DNA from: Amoeboradix gromovi
Lineage: Eukaryota; Sanchytriomycota; Sanchytriomycetes; Sanchytriales; Sanchytriaceae
DNA length: 21,932 nt
Assembly: GCA_018985225.1 (NCBI GenBank)
Contig: JADGIF010000086.1
Span: 1-21,932 of the forward strand
Direction: 5' to 3'
A program made the position numbers and the translations under genes. Shown piece after piece: positions 1 through 7,950 of this stretch; position 1 is the stretch's first letter; each line of letters starts with the position of its first letter. The notes below the pieces were generated by a model. That model saw nothing but the letters and a program-made list of their open reading frames with translations. It made no database searches and was not told the DNA's origin.

Positions 1-1
1 A

Positions 2-67
2 AGAAGATCTTTTATTAATGATAGCATTTCCTGCGTATGGAGCACCTTTAAAAACGAGTTAGTCTAG
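2..67 (+). CDS. 3' end of a gene running in from the left edge (partial)
   Basis: An open frame enters from the left edge and ends at TAG 65-67. Its last 21 residues (RRSFINDS...TFKNELV) match the C-terminus of the broken ORF at 13133-13540, differing at four bases over 86. The protein is not recognised. The stop overlaps the stop of the opposite-strand ORF at 64-246: the four bases CTAG supply both TAG codons, so the two frames are tail to tail with overlapping stops. The intact parent gene, if there is one, lies outside the window to the left. Confidence 0.5.
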   Translation, partial: RRSFINDSISCVWSTFKNELV

Positions 68-246
68 TTTTTATATTTGGTGTCCCACATGTACAGTGAG
101 ACAATCATCACTGAGATCAGAAAAAGCAAGGCAGACATGCTGAAATAGTTTGCACGAAGAAAAAGAGACAGATGAGAAAAATCAAATGAGTTGTTGATAA
201 AATATGATATGAAGTGATTTACTATGGTGACTGAAGCTATAAGCAT
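64..246 (-). CDS. small two-helix membrane protein (hypothetical)
   Basis: From the first ATG this frame encodes 60 residues with two hydrophobic stretches (about 1-17 and 34-53) separated by a polar loop, ending WDTKYKN. The frame extends 10 codons upstream without another ATG, to an in-frame stop. It lies downstream of PIG-T on the same strand. The two-helix layout resembles small ER subunits such as the dolichol-phosphate-mannose synthase subunit DPM2, which would suit a GPI-related neighbour, but no diagnostic motif is visible and this is only a guess. The last codons lie inside a duplicated segment whose other copies (13113-13198, 13814-13846) carry no intact version of this gene. Confidence 0.35.
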   Translation of the reverse strand: MLIASVTIVNHFISYFINNSFDFSHLSLFLRANYFSMSALLFLISVMIVSLYMWDTKYKN

Positions 247-366
247 AAGAGAAAGGCCATTGAAGTATCTAAACAAGAAACCAGTTTATGCAATTGGCAT
301 GAATACGTTTGTGTTGCTCGTACTAGAGTTTAAAATTTTATTTTTCCGTAAGCGTAATAGTGTTTA

Positions 367-1698
367 TTAGGCTTCTCCGATTATTCTTACTGGTACTAAT
401 CTTCTAGTCACCAATTGAAAGAAGGATCCAAAAAACAACATAGCGGCTGTCATTGTTAATGTAATAACATTGTACGGCATGGAAAAATCAGGCAGAGGAA
501 GAGTTGTTATTCTATTGTTGCTATATAGCTTAACATCATCTATTATAAATGTAGCTGGTCTAAATAAAAACAGAAATTACCCAAAATCCAGTCCCCTATG
601 TGCATCTGGCTTATATTCTTTATATCGTAAAAACCCCTTCTCAAATTCAATAGAGTATGTTAATCTTGCTTTGCCGGGAATTGTCAAATTGTAAATTAGT
701 ACTGCAGGCTGAATTCTATCTTTTGAGGGTAAAAAATGGAACGAATTCAGGAACTCATCGTTGGAACTTCGCAATGAAGAACGCCATTGTGAGGTGTGCA
801 GATAAAGTCTAAAGTACCAAGGTATCTGTTCATAGTACTCGATAGTTAGTGGTTCAGAGTCGCTGTTTTCCAAAACTGTAATTAACTTACCAGAATCATC
901 ACCAAAGCCACCCAACCAGCTGGAATATTGCAGATGATGGTACTTCTCTAGTTTTACGTTTGACTTTATTGGTTTCACATCGATGTTCTTTAAATCCAGT
1001 GTTAGGTGATTCAGTCGATCATGCATATTAAATTCCTTAGACGGGCTGTATGTTATATCTAAGCTGCTTGCGGCACAAATAGTTATTTCTGATTTTGAGA
1101 GCCTTAGCAATTGCACGAGATTTTGTTCATCTTTGCGCTTAAAAACCGATTGAATAGTAATGTCTGTTTTAATACCACTAGGCGTAGATATGCTGGTTAA
1201 AGACATTCCATAATAATAGCCATCAAAGAGAGCTAGTGGATTCAACAGTTCAACAAGTCCCATCCGATTGTTACAAGGCAATAATTTAAGAAATGGAGTT
1301 AAATTCTCCGTACAGACTGTTTCTTGAGGTAGCTTACCATGGTAAAACCCTTTAAACAAGCTTACAGATTCAATGGAGTTTAGTGAAGCACAAAAAAGAC
1401 CGCTTAGTATAGAGAAAACTCTATTCAACGAGGTATCTGTTTTGACTAATAAATTAGCACCAACAGGCGATACTGCCGTCATCCAATTTTTATCCAGTAT
1501 CGGGGATAAGCCCTTCCCAAATTGAAGCTGCAATTCAGAAATGTTCAAAGTTTTCATTAGTTCAATAATTTGTGTACTTTGAATGTCAATGAATTTAAAC
1601 ATCAGGCCCACTGAGTCATTTTCCGAGTAAATTTCAATGTTAGGGTATATATTTAAGCTCGATTTCATTGCAAAAATTGTTAAAATGTTAACGAGCAT
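367..1698 (-). CDS. GPI16: GPI transamidase subunit PIG-T/Gpi16, two exons with a 21-nt intron
   Basis: This is a subunit of the ER complex that attaches GPI anchors to proteins. Exon 1 is 1698-581 and exon 2 is 559-367, giving about 436 residues. Exon 1 opens with a hydrophobic signal (MLVNILTIFA) and carries the family signature VCTENLTPFLKLLPC near residues 128-142. The first Cys of that signature is probably the one that forms the disulfide with Gpi8. Exon 1 stops in frame after DAHRGLDFG. Removing the GT...AG segment 560-580 leads directly into the conserved LPLPDFSMPYNVI, a membrane segment and VTRRLVPVRIIGEA. Exon 1 is open further upstream but has no earlier ATG. Identity is sure; the splice is inferred from family conservation and frame. 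Confidence 0.9.
560..580 (-). other. ultrashort intron (21 nt) in PIG-T
   Basis: On the minus strand this segment begins GTAATTTC and ends TTTATTTAG. Read through, it gives an immediate TAA stop. Its length is a multiple of three, and its removal (phase 2: GG|A) fuses two blocks that are contiguous in PIG-T proteins. It has a pyrimidine-rich middle and no clear branch-point sequence. Confidence 0.7.
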
Positions 1699-1789
1699 AT
1701 TCCGAAAATGTTTCACATTGATTTTTAACAAAAAATAAAGGGATCTGTAAAATTAAAGCAACTAGGAGAGAGTAAGTATGCAAACTAGT

Positions 1790-2140
1790 TTATTCTGGAT
1801 TCTGCTGTTTTACACCAATATCTTTGGTAAATTGGCGATTTTTTTGAAAATCCCACTTCAGATTTAGTTTCAATGGCTTCAAGTTTCTTTCGGTTTCTTC
1901 TAAAATTTGCTCATACTTAAATGGAGGAATTTTTTTTAAATTGATATAAAATGTTTTCACTTCGGAATTTAACTTGACATCGATAACTTCAAATCTTTTC
2001 AATGGTTTTACAAGTTTTCGCTTAATCGTACAATGCGATAGATTAGGCATTAGTTGATATAATTCTTGCATAGTTTTTGGGCCTTTTTGTAATATATCAA
2101 TGAACAACGCAGTAGTAGACTTGGAAATCGGTGCAGACAT
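1790..2140 (-). CDS. unrecognised 116-residue protein, possible winged-helix fold
   Basis: A compact ORF with a good ATG (MSAPISKS). Residues about 9-70 alternate helix-like and strand-like stretches (TTALFIDILQKGPKT, CTIKRKLVKPLKRF, VKTFYINLKK), as in a small winged-helix domain. The C-terminal 45 residues are basic and polar, with no signal or membrane segment. The stop lies 91 bp upstream of the PIG-T start on the same strand. Size and basic charge would suit a small RNA- or DNA-binding or organellar ribosomal protein, but I do not recognise the family and assign no function. Confidence 0.65.
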   Translation of the reverse strand: MSAPISKSTTALFIDILQKGPKTMQELYQLMPNLSHCTIKRKLVKPLKRFEVIDVKLNSEVKTFYINLKKIPPFKYEQILEETERNLKPLKLNLKWDFQKNRQFTKDIGVKQQNPE

Positions 2141-3002
2141 GTTTACTCCTTTTTATACAATTGGGACAGGTACTGTAAAAACTAGAGTAATAGATCCTCA
2201 CTGAAGTGCCCACATTTCATCGCTTTTGATACACTCAAAATGATTTTATCGTTTGTTCTCTTCTGGACCTGGTATTTTACCGTGTATTTGCAGAGAGCTC
2301 CTGTTAATTAAATAAACCGTAAATTGTGATAAAATGAGCTGTATCGCTCCAATGCACTCCGTATAGGCTTTCATAGCTGCAAAAAAGTCGAATACTTTTT
2401 TCTCCTCACTTATTAACGCCTACGTTAAATGTGAAGAATTCGAAAATCATGAAGATTTCAAACCCCACACTTCTCAAATATAGACAACTTGGGGAGATAC
2501 CATTTGAGCATGTTCTTGCCTACATTATTTTGAAGTACCTGGATTGATATCTCTATGGTCTTGGTGACCGCATTGCTGACAATTGACGCAACGATTGAAT
2601 CCTTTCATAACGCTTGCAGCTGCTACAAGTGTTGGACACATCATATTGTTTTTGAATGGTCGCAACTCTAATGAGCTTTGAGTTCTTTTCATTTCGCATA
2701 TTCTGATGCGATAAAATTGCTACAAGTCTTAGATCTGCAAAGTGTTGAATGGTGACAAAATACCAGTACCAATAAAAAGAAGTCCTATGATATTGAGAGT
2801 TTGTTTTTTGTCTTTTTCACTTTCACGTCAACGGCTCCAATAATCTCATAATCATTATGTCAAATATAAAGAAATCACTGGCAGATGCAGAACACCCTTT
2901 ACCAATTATCCATTTTCTCGTGAGTCAGAACTTTGAACCAGGAGCAAAAGAAGACTCAAGAATTAAAGAATTAGTTTATTTGCAAAAGCGCAGTTGTTCT
3001 AG
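2141..3002. other. gap without an intact gene
   Basis: Apart from the minus-strand relic at 2458-2755, I see no coding frame with a convincing product. The plus-strand frame at 2857-3189 mostly runs antisense to SEH1 and looks like its shadow. The start of the gap must hold the promoter of the 116-residue gene. No RNA gene or palindrome was seen. Confidence 0.5.
2458..2755 (-). pseudogene. decayed zinc-ribbon relic, possibly the C-terminus of a TnpB/Fanzor-type nuclease
   Basis: On the minus strand one frame reads ...IRVATIQKQYDVSNTCSSCK, giving a C-x2-C pair at about 2616-2627. The next frame continues RCVNCQQCGHQDHRDIN to about 2543, with a second Cys set and an RDxN motif. A further shift gives VGKNMLKWYL before a stop at 2458-2460. 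TnpB, IS605 ORFB and eukaryotic Fanzor proteins end in just this order: TS-x-C-x2-C, then C-x2-C, then RD-x-N followed by N-I/M-L. At least two frameshifts and stops upstream show it is not functional. The similarity rests on a short motif set, so the family call is tentative. Confidence 0.3.
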
Positions 3003-3860
3003 TCACATATTTTCCCTGTATGATATTTTTTCTATTGTGTGCCATTTGCCGTCACTATTTTTTTGCCATTTAGTTATTTCAGTTTCTGTGGTGGTTAGTA
3101 GCTCGGTTCCTGTAATATTCCATTCAATTTCTGAAATCTTACCATTCAACATTTCGGTAGCTACATCTTGCACATCTTTCGATTCATGAGGTAAGTTATA
3201 AATGTAAACCCTCCCTTCCTCAGTCCCAACGGCTACTAGATCATACGATCTTCCCATTGTTGATGAGAAAGCACAGCTAATTGGTTTGTCAGGCAAACTA
3301 GCTTCATATACCTTTGTCATGACGTTATTCACTGAGCCATAAACAACTACTGTATTTGGGAATATCACAACTATTTTGTCATCATCGGGACTGTAACTTG
3401 ACTTGACAAATTCAATATGAGTTTTATTAAATTGGACTTCTTCTATTAAAGTCCATTCAGTTAGACTAATCAGCTCACTAGGTATGTAAAAGCGTAAAAA
3501 CCCATCACGGCATAGCGTTGCTAATTTCAAACCAACCGACTGAGGGGCAAAATGAACAGCGTCAACAGTGGAACGAGCATCAGTGATTTTGCAACGTTCT
3601 ACAAACGGAGTTCTTTGATTCGGAATCTGTTCCCATATTACTACTTCATTAGAACAAGTAGCTAGTATTGAACCAAAGTATGGGTGAGAGAGAGAGCAGT
3701 TATATACAGGTGAAATATGTGCTTTCCATTGTGTTGTCAGTTCCCAATCATTCCCGTTAAAATCATATATTAATATCTTGTGATCGGCAGTACCACATAT
3801 CAATCGTTTTCCATAGAAATCGAACTCGCTACAAAGCACTGCTTCAGAATGAGTAACCAT
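3003..3860 (-). CDS. SEH1: nucleoporin Seh1, WD40 beta-propeller
   Basis: About 285 residues of WD-type repeats. Diagnostic Seh1 blocks in order are FDFYGKRLICGTADHKILIY near the start, WKAHISPVYNCSLSHP followed by SILATCSNEVVIWEQ, and then DARSTVDAVHFAPQSVGLKL with ATLCRDGFLRFY. These distinguish it from its close relative Sec13. Seh1 is part of the Nup84 (Y-shaped) nuclear-pore complex and of the SEA/GATOR2 complex at the vacuole. The ATG at 3860 is chosen; the frame is open for 16 more codons, but only a TTG is available there. The last blade (ISEIEWNITGTELL...ITKWQ) is present, so the protein looks complete. Confidence 0.92.
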   Translation of the reverse strand: MVTHSEAVLCSEFDFYGKRLICGTADHKILIYDFNGNDWELTTQWKAHISPVYNCSLSHPYFGSILATCSNEVVIWEQIPNQRTPFVERCKITDARSTVDAVHFAPQSVGLKLATLCRDGFLRFYIPSELISLTEWTLIEEVQFNKTHIEFVKSSYSPDDDKIVVIFPNTVVVYGSVNNVMTKVYEASLPDKPISCAFSSTMGRSYDLVAVGTEEGRVYIYNLPHESKDVQDVATEMLNGKISEIEWNITGTELLTTTETEITKWQKNSDGKWHTIEKISYRENM

Positions 3861-4059
3861 GTTATTTGTTACCACGGAGGAATAAATAATTTTGACAAGA
3901 CCAAACAAATTTTATCCAGTTGGAGTTGGACAGGGCATCGAAATTTGTAAAACAATTCATTTATCGAGAACATGTATATATTTTTACATAACTGCATGGC
4001 TTTCTCAGATTTTTCTAATTCTTTAAATACTCGATATACTTCATTTCGCAATGATAAAT

Positions 4060-4085
4060 GGAATCAGTGGATGGAATCAGTGGAT
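4060..4085 (+). repeat. 13-bp tandem duplication, two exact copies
   Basis: The unit GGAATCAGTGGAT occurs twice head to tail (4060-4072 and 4073-4085) in the non-coding stretch between SEH1 and the ORF at 4232. It is probably a slippage product. The rest of 3861-4231 holds no supported gene. Confidence 0.85.
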
Positions 4086-4231
4086 GCAATCTTGAGCATG
4101 TCAAATCTAAAGAAATAACCAATAGTTGTAGTATACATACATCAACGCTGAGGAACTGGTCCAAGCATGGAACAATTAGATGTCTTTCAATGCCTAGCAA
4201 GAGATCAACGTTAAATTAGGCTGTAAACCAT

Positions 4232-4432
4232 TTATTTAATAATTCGTATGTGATTGCCCACGCTTTCACTACCCTGAGGCGGGATTGAATTAGGATGCAG
4301 ATACTTGATGTATACGTCTCTATCTATCTTCAAATGACAATTAATAAAAGTGTTACTCTCCAAATTGGTTTTCTTTAGAGTGCCACATATTGTACATGGC
4401 ATCGAATTTCCATGTTTGGACCAGCTTATCAT
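4232..4432 (-). CDS. hypothetical 66-residue ORF with a C-x2-C pair
   Basis: The frame starts at ATG 4432 and contains MPCTICGTLKK and one later Cys, ending NHIRIIK. No family is recognised. Its upstream side abuts dispersed repeat copy 1 (4441-4609), so its promoter would have to lie within a repeat. It may be a chance ORF or a leftover of a longer gene. Confidence 0.3.
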   Translation of the reverse strand: MISWSKHGNSMPCTICGTLKKTNLESNTFINCHLKIDRDVYIKYLHPNSIPPQGSESVGNHIRIIK

Positions 4433-4440
4433 TCTGAGAC

Positions 4441-4609
4441 GAATGTATGCTGTACCTGTTAGTTATCTCTTTAGAATTGACTTAACATTTGTGAAAAGGA
4501 AGAATATCGAGTGTTTAAGCTAGTAGAAAAATCTGGAAAAGTCTTGAAATGATACAAAAATATATACAAATTCGCGATAAATGATTTATTCAAGAAAGCA
4601 ATCGAGCTG
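4441..4609 (+). repeat. dispersed repeat family R, copy 1
   Basis: A 169-bp copy of the element also found at 9157-9343 in the same orientation. Both begin GAATGTATGCTGTACCTG and end CAATCGAGCTG, and the last 110 bp are nearly identical. An internal segment (about 4483-4500) is shorter and diverged here. No terminal inverted repeats, poly-A tail or pol III boxes are visible. On the minus strand it contains AATAAA, and it lies about 120 bp downstream of the stop at 4730. Confidence 0.9.
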
Positions 4610-4729
4610 TCGTAAAGATATTAAGACGATGACATTCATGTTATCATGAAAATGAGAGATCAGATTGCGCTTGTTACAGTTGTTCACAACTACTGCAATT
4701 TTAGTAAAAAAACGTTTATTTCTGCGATT

Positions 4730-6073
4730 TTAGTAATCCAAGGATATTTTCGAATCTCTCAACTCGCTGTATTCAGAGTTTCCATATTCCGATTCCCGCA
4801 AACTACTTATATCCGAGTACATTGTTTCTATATTTTGAGTGTAAATTGTACTATTATCAACTGTATATTGATCATCATCCGTAAACATCGTATCTAATCC
4901 GGTCCTGTGGGTTTCTTCAGTATACACCGTGTTCAAATTAGCAGAATCTTCTGTAAACATTGTTTTGTTGTCGGTATATTCACTGAGGGGCTCCACTTCA
5001 GTATAAATTGTTTGACTACCTTCAGTGTACATGGTCTCTGGATTATCTTGGGTGTACATTGTATCAACAGGTTTACCAGAATACCTAGTAGTTGCTGAGT
5101 ATAATGACTGCATGTCTCCTGATTCGAATTTAAGATCCTTAATATCTTCATCCACCTCACTCCATTGTGTTGAAGGTCTGTTGCTGTTGAATTCCGTGAA
5201 CTCAGTGTAGACTGTGTTTGTTCCGTTCTCCGTATAATCTGTAAATACTGTGTTGGTATTCGTAGCGTCTGCGATATGTTTCTCGTCATATTCACTCCAT
5301 TCAGTTACCGGTCTTTCTAAGCTGGCCTGTGTCTCTCTCATTTGATCCATTTTATTTGTGTGGTTGTTGTTATAAGAAACATTATTTTTAAACGTGGAAT
5401 CAACATTGGCTGATTTTCTCTTTCTACAGACCAAAATTATGACACACAAGGTGATAAAACCAACTCCTATTCCCGAGGCTATCATAATCTTAGTATTAAG
5501 CGGCATTTCTGAATCCGTATTTGAAGTAGACACATCATACATTCCTGTGGATTTTAAGAAATCTGCAGTAGCCTGAGGAGGGATGTTAGGTAAACTAGTC
5601 GGAGCTATGATACTCTGAATAGCAATCTGCTTTTGATTATCAGACTCTATGCTTGGTAGAAATCTAACTACGAATCCAGTTGTAGAATCTGGCACTATTA
5701 GCTTTAACAGATCCGCTTCTGCAATTCCTGGTTTTATGCTAGGATTTGTACCTATAAATCGGAATAGTGTAGTCAGCTGACCTGCGCTGTTGTTAAATTG
5801 ATCAATGCTCAACCTCGCATCGTACCACTTATTTTGACTCACAAATACGGCAAAAGGTAGCCATATTTTAACCAGTGATGTTTGATCAGATTTGAACTGC
5901 ATACTTAGAGCAATTGCTTTATCACTGCTTGATGTGCTATTTGATGGCAAAACTATTCCATATTCCGCTCCAAATTGACTGGTTGTGAAATCGACGAATT
6001 TAATAGAATATATAATTTGAGACCCTGGTAGATCAATCGCCTGTCCGAATAACATTGTAAAAATCGTGAACAT
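4730..6073 (-). CDS. one-pass membrane protein with repetitive T-x-Y-T-E cytoplasmic tail
   Basis: 447 residues. A short hydrophobic start (MFTIFTMLFGQA) looks like a signal peptide. Residues about 14-190 form a strand-rich presumed luminal or outer domain that I do not recognise. One membrane helix lies at about 196-216 (IMIASGIGVGFITLCVIILV), followed by a CRKRK stop-transfer signal. The tail (about 217-447) is acidic, rich in Thr and Tyr, and carries about ten copies of T-[VMI]-[YF]-[TS]-[EDQ], for example NTVYTEF, DTMYTQD, ETMYTEG, KTMFTED and STIYTQN. It also has two copies of a W-S-E-x-D-E block (VTEWSEYDE, STQWSEVDE). The layout recalls fungal cell-surface sensors, but no known sensor domain is visible. 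It is divergently arranged with the membrane-protein gene at 6529. Confidence 0.75.
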   Translation of the reverse strand: MFTIFTMLFGQAIDLPGSQIIYSIKFVDFTTSQFGAEYGIVLPSNSTSSSDKAIALSMQFKSDQTSLVKIWLPFAVFVSQNKWYDARLSIDQFNNSAGQLTTLFRFIGTNPSIKPGIAEADLLKLIVPDSTTGFVVRFLPSIESDNQKQIAIQSIIAPTSLPNIPPQATADFLKSTGMYDVSTSNTDSEMPLNTKIMIASGIGVGFITLCVIILVCRKRKSANVDSTFKNNVSYNNNHTNKMDQMRETQASLERPVTEWSEYDEKHIADATNTNTVFTDYTENGTNTVYTEFTEFNSNRPSTQWSEVDEDIKDLKFESGDMQSLYSATTRYSGKPVDTMYTQDNPETMYTEGSQTIYTEVEPLSEYTDNKTMFTEDSANLNTVYTEETHRTGLDTMFTDDDQYTVDNSTIYTQNIETMYSDISSLRESEYGNSEYSELRDSKISLDY

Positions 6074-6528
6074 AGTGACCCAATGACTCGCCTCTGGGTT
6101 TTAATCTAACTATCATTTCATCTGACCAATCAAATTGACCAATCGTTCCTAGGTCATAAAGTCGTCTGATGATATCTGAAAACCTGACAGTATACTCATC
6201 AGCTTTCAACTAGAATATTTTTATAGTTCAAACATTGTTAGTCTCTTCATAATGAGACCATTGAATTACTGACTTGTCCCTGAAATTATTGCATTCTTCT
6301 CTTCTAAAAAGCTCGGCTTTTTTGATTTTGCCTTACCTAGTCTTACTTACAAGTCAGCTGCAGTTGATTTACTCTTTGGCGATTGTCACAGTGCCAAGGT
6401 CAATTAATTGCAGCGTGGATGTCCTCCACTCAGCTGACAAGCGTATTTGGATTGCGCTGATTGGTACAATAGAACTAGTTGTGATTGGCCTCTTGTGAAT
6501 TAAAACATACTCCGAGATCTGGGGCATT
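6074..6528. promoter_or_regulatory. divergent intergenic region between two membrane-protein genes
   Basis: 455 bp separate the start codons of the T-x-Y-T-E protein (-) and the LEA_2-like protein (+), so both promoters must lie here. The plus frame at 6274-6498 has an unconvincing, low-complexity product and is treated as chance. No clear operator or RNA gene was seen. Confidence 0.45.
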
Positions 6529-7464
6529 ATGAATCAGAACCAGTATGATAACGGGCAAAATCGCTATTCATACACTACTCCTGCTGATCCACAGCCAGGA
6601 GTTCCAAAAGGACGCGTGGAGTCCAATTTATACAATTACAACCAGCTTGGTCAACAAAAAAATCTAAACCAAGATTCTTCATACTATGATGATGATCCAT
6701 ACTCTGAGTCAACATTTATATCTGCCTCAAATGACGATTCGGTACAAGAAGATAGGTATTTGAATTCAGTGTATTCAAGTCCACTAGCAGTCGAAGCGCC
6801 TTTATACAATAAAAAGAAGAAAGATGTTAAAATGTGCTGCTGCCGGGTCCCAAAGATTGTTTGCTGTGTGTCCGCATTTTTTTGTGTTTTAATTGTAATT
6901 GCCATAATTGTTTTGATAGTTATTATTGCAACTTTCAAGGTGCCAACATTTACAGTGAACAGCATCACCCAAGGTACTCCGCAGTATGAAGTCAGTAAGA
7001 ACGGCTTGTCAAAAAGACAGTTGTTTGCAAATTTATTTAATCCATCTGGATCGTTTTCTGTTAATGATATTCCAGAGAATACTCTTATTAAAGCCAATAT
7101 AGTGGCTGAAATATCGATAAATAATCAGAATTGGTTTGGCTTACCAATAAATAATCAAAAGGTTGACATATTTGTTACCTCTGATATGGATAATCCTATA
7201 GGAAGTGGAGTATTAAGAGATAGCGTGCCTGCAAATCAGAAACTTGACAATTCTGTAGACTTCCAGATAGTCTATTTGAAACAGGGAAATCCGCCAGAAA
7301 GCATTCAGTACTTGTTTGCAAATTGCGATGGTTCGGGTAAAAACATTGACCTGACTTTTACATCCAAGATCTACGTAAAAACAATTACAATAGAAAAGAC
7401 TTTGCCGTGCCCTATAAATCTCCAGGACTCAAAGCTAAAACAACAAATTCAAAGTGCTCAATAA
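6529..7464 (+). CDS. one-pass membrane protein with LEA_2-like domain
   Basis: 311 residues. The N-terminal 100 are polar and rich in Asn, Gln, Asp and Tyr, and end in a basic KKKKDVK. A Cys cluster (CCCRVPKIVCC, about 103-113), possibly palmitoylated, leads into one membrane helix at about 114-135. The outer part begins FKVPTFTVNSI and has the alternating hydrophobic pattern of the LEA_2 immunoglobulin-like fold (INNQNWFGLPINNQKVDIFV, GSGVLRDSVPANQKLD), ending near TIEKTLPCPI. Fungal proteins of this layout are cell-surface or vacuolar membrane proteins of unclear role. The stop codon overlaps an AATAAA, and the gene is tail to tail with eL14 only 20 bp away. Confidence 0.75.
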   Translation: MNQNQYDNGQNRYSYTTPADPQPGVPKGRVESNLYNYNQLGQQKNLNQDSSYYDDDPYSESTFISASNDDSVQEDRYLNSVYSSPLAVEAPLYNKKKKDVKMCCCRVPKIVCCVSAFFCVLIVIAIIVLIVIIATFKVPTFTVNSITQGTPQYEVSKNGLSKRQLFANLFNPSGSFSVNDIPENTLIKANIVAEISINNQNWFGLPINNQKVDIFVTSDMDNPIGSGVLRDSVPANQKLDNSVDFQIVYLKQGNPPESIQYLFANCDGSGKNIDLTFTSKIYVKTITIEKTLPCPINLQDSKLKQQIQSAQ

Positions 7465-7484
7465 ATTATTTATTTTTCAACAAA

Positions 7485-7868
7485 TTACTTTTTATTGATA
7501 GCTAATCTCTTCTGCTTCTTCAAACTACGAACCTTGAATCTGTCAAAATCAGAAAGACCAGCTCTTAACTCTCTTTTAATATGTCTCTTGTATAAAGATG
7601 TATCTTTGATTTTTTCTGAAAACTTAGCAGCTTCTAATTTCTTTTTTAATACACCAGCTCTTACAGCTCTTGGAATGCTTAAAACAATAGGTGTTAGTTC
7701 TAAATGTGTAAATTTTACTCTTTTTGGATAGTAGTCAATGCTTCCTACAACACCAAAGTTTTGATCAATAATGTCACTGATAACTCCAAATTTCTTTTCA
7801 TATGATAAGTAAACAACTCGTCCTACTTCAATGTATTGACGCGAAGGTGTATCAACTTCTAAAGTCAT
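7485..7868 (-). CDS. RPL14: 60S ribosomal protein eL14
   Basis: 127 residues. The N-terminal KOW-like SH3 barrel (YIEVGRVVYLSYEKKFGVI) is followed by YYPKRVKFTHLELTPIVLSI and a basic helical tail, the standard layout of eL14 in the large ribosomal subunit. No intron is seen, although many fungi carry one near the start of this gene. The ATG follows the stop of the upstream neighbour by only 82 bp, so its promoter is very short or reaches into that gene. The 3' end faces the LEA_2-like gene across 20 bp, so the two transcripts probably overlap. Confidence 0.95.
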   Translation of the reverse strand: MTLEVDTPSRQYIEVGRVVYLSYEKKFGVISDIIDQNFGVVGSIDYYPKRVKFTHLELTPIVLSIPRAVRAGVLKKKLEAAKFSEKIKDTSLYKRHIKRELRAGLSDFDRFKVRSLKKQKRLAINKK

Positions 7869-7950
7869 TTAGCGGCATTGAATTCGGATGATTGTGTTTA
7901 TGAAAACACGTGCAAATTAAAAGTAGCCTTGAAACAAAATTCCGAGTTTA

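Noticed and set aside
470-694. Plus-strand 74-codon ORF
   Set aside because: Antisense to PIG-T exons 1 and 2; no independent support.
3869-4200. Two overlapping minus-strand ORFs upstream of SEH1
   Set aside because: They start only at TTG, have no recognisable product and overlap the SEH1 promoter region.
4933-5295. Minus-strand 120-codon ORF inside the T-x-Y-T-E gene
   Set aside because: An alternative frame of the same repetitive DNA; its openness is explained by the repeats.
6274-6498. Plus-strand 74-codon ORF in the divergent intergenic region
   Set aside because: Low-complexity hydrophobic product, no homology, and it ends just before the real ATG at 6529.
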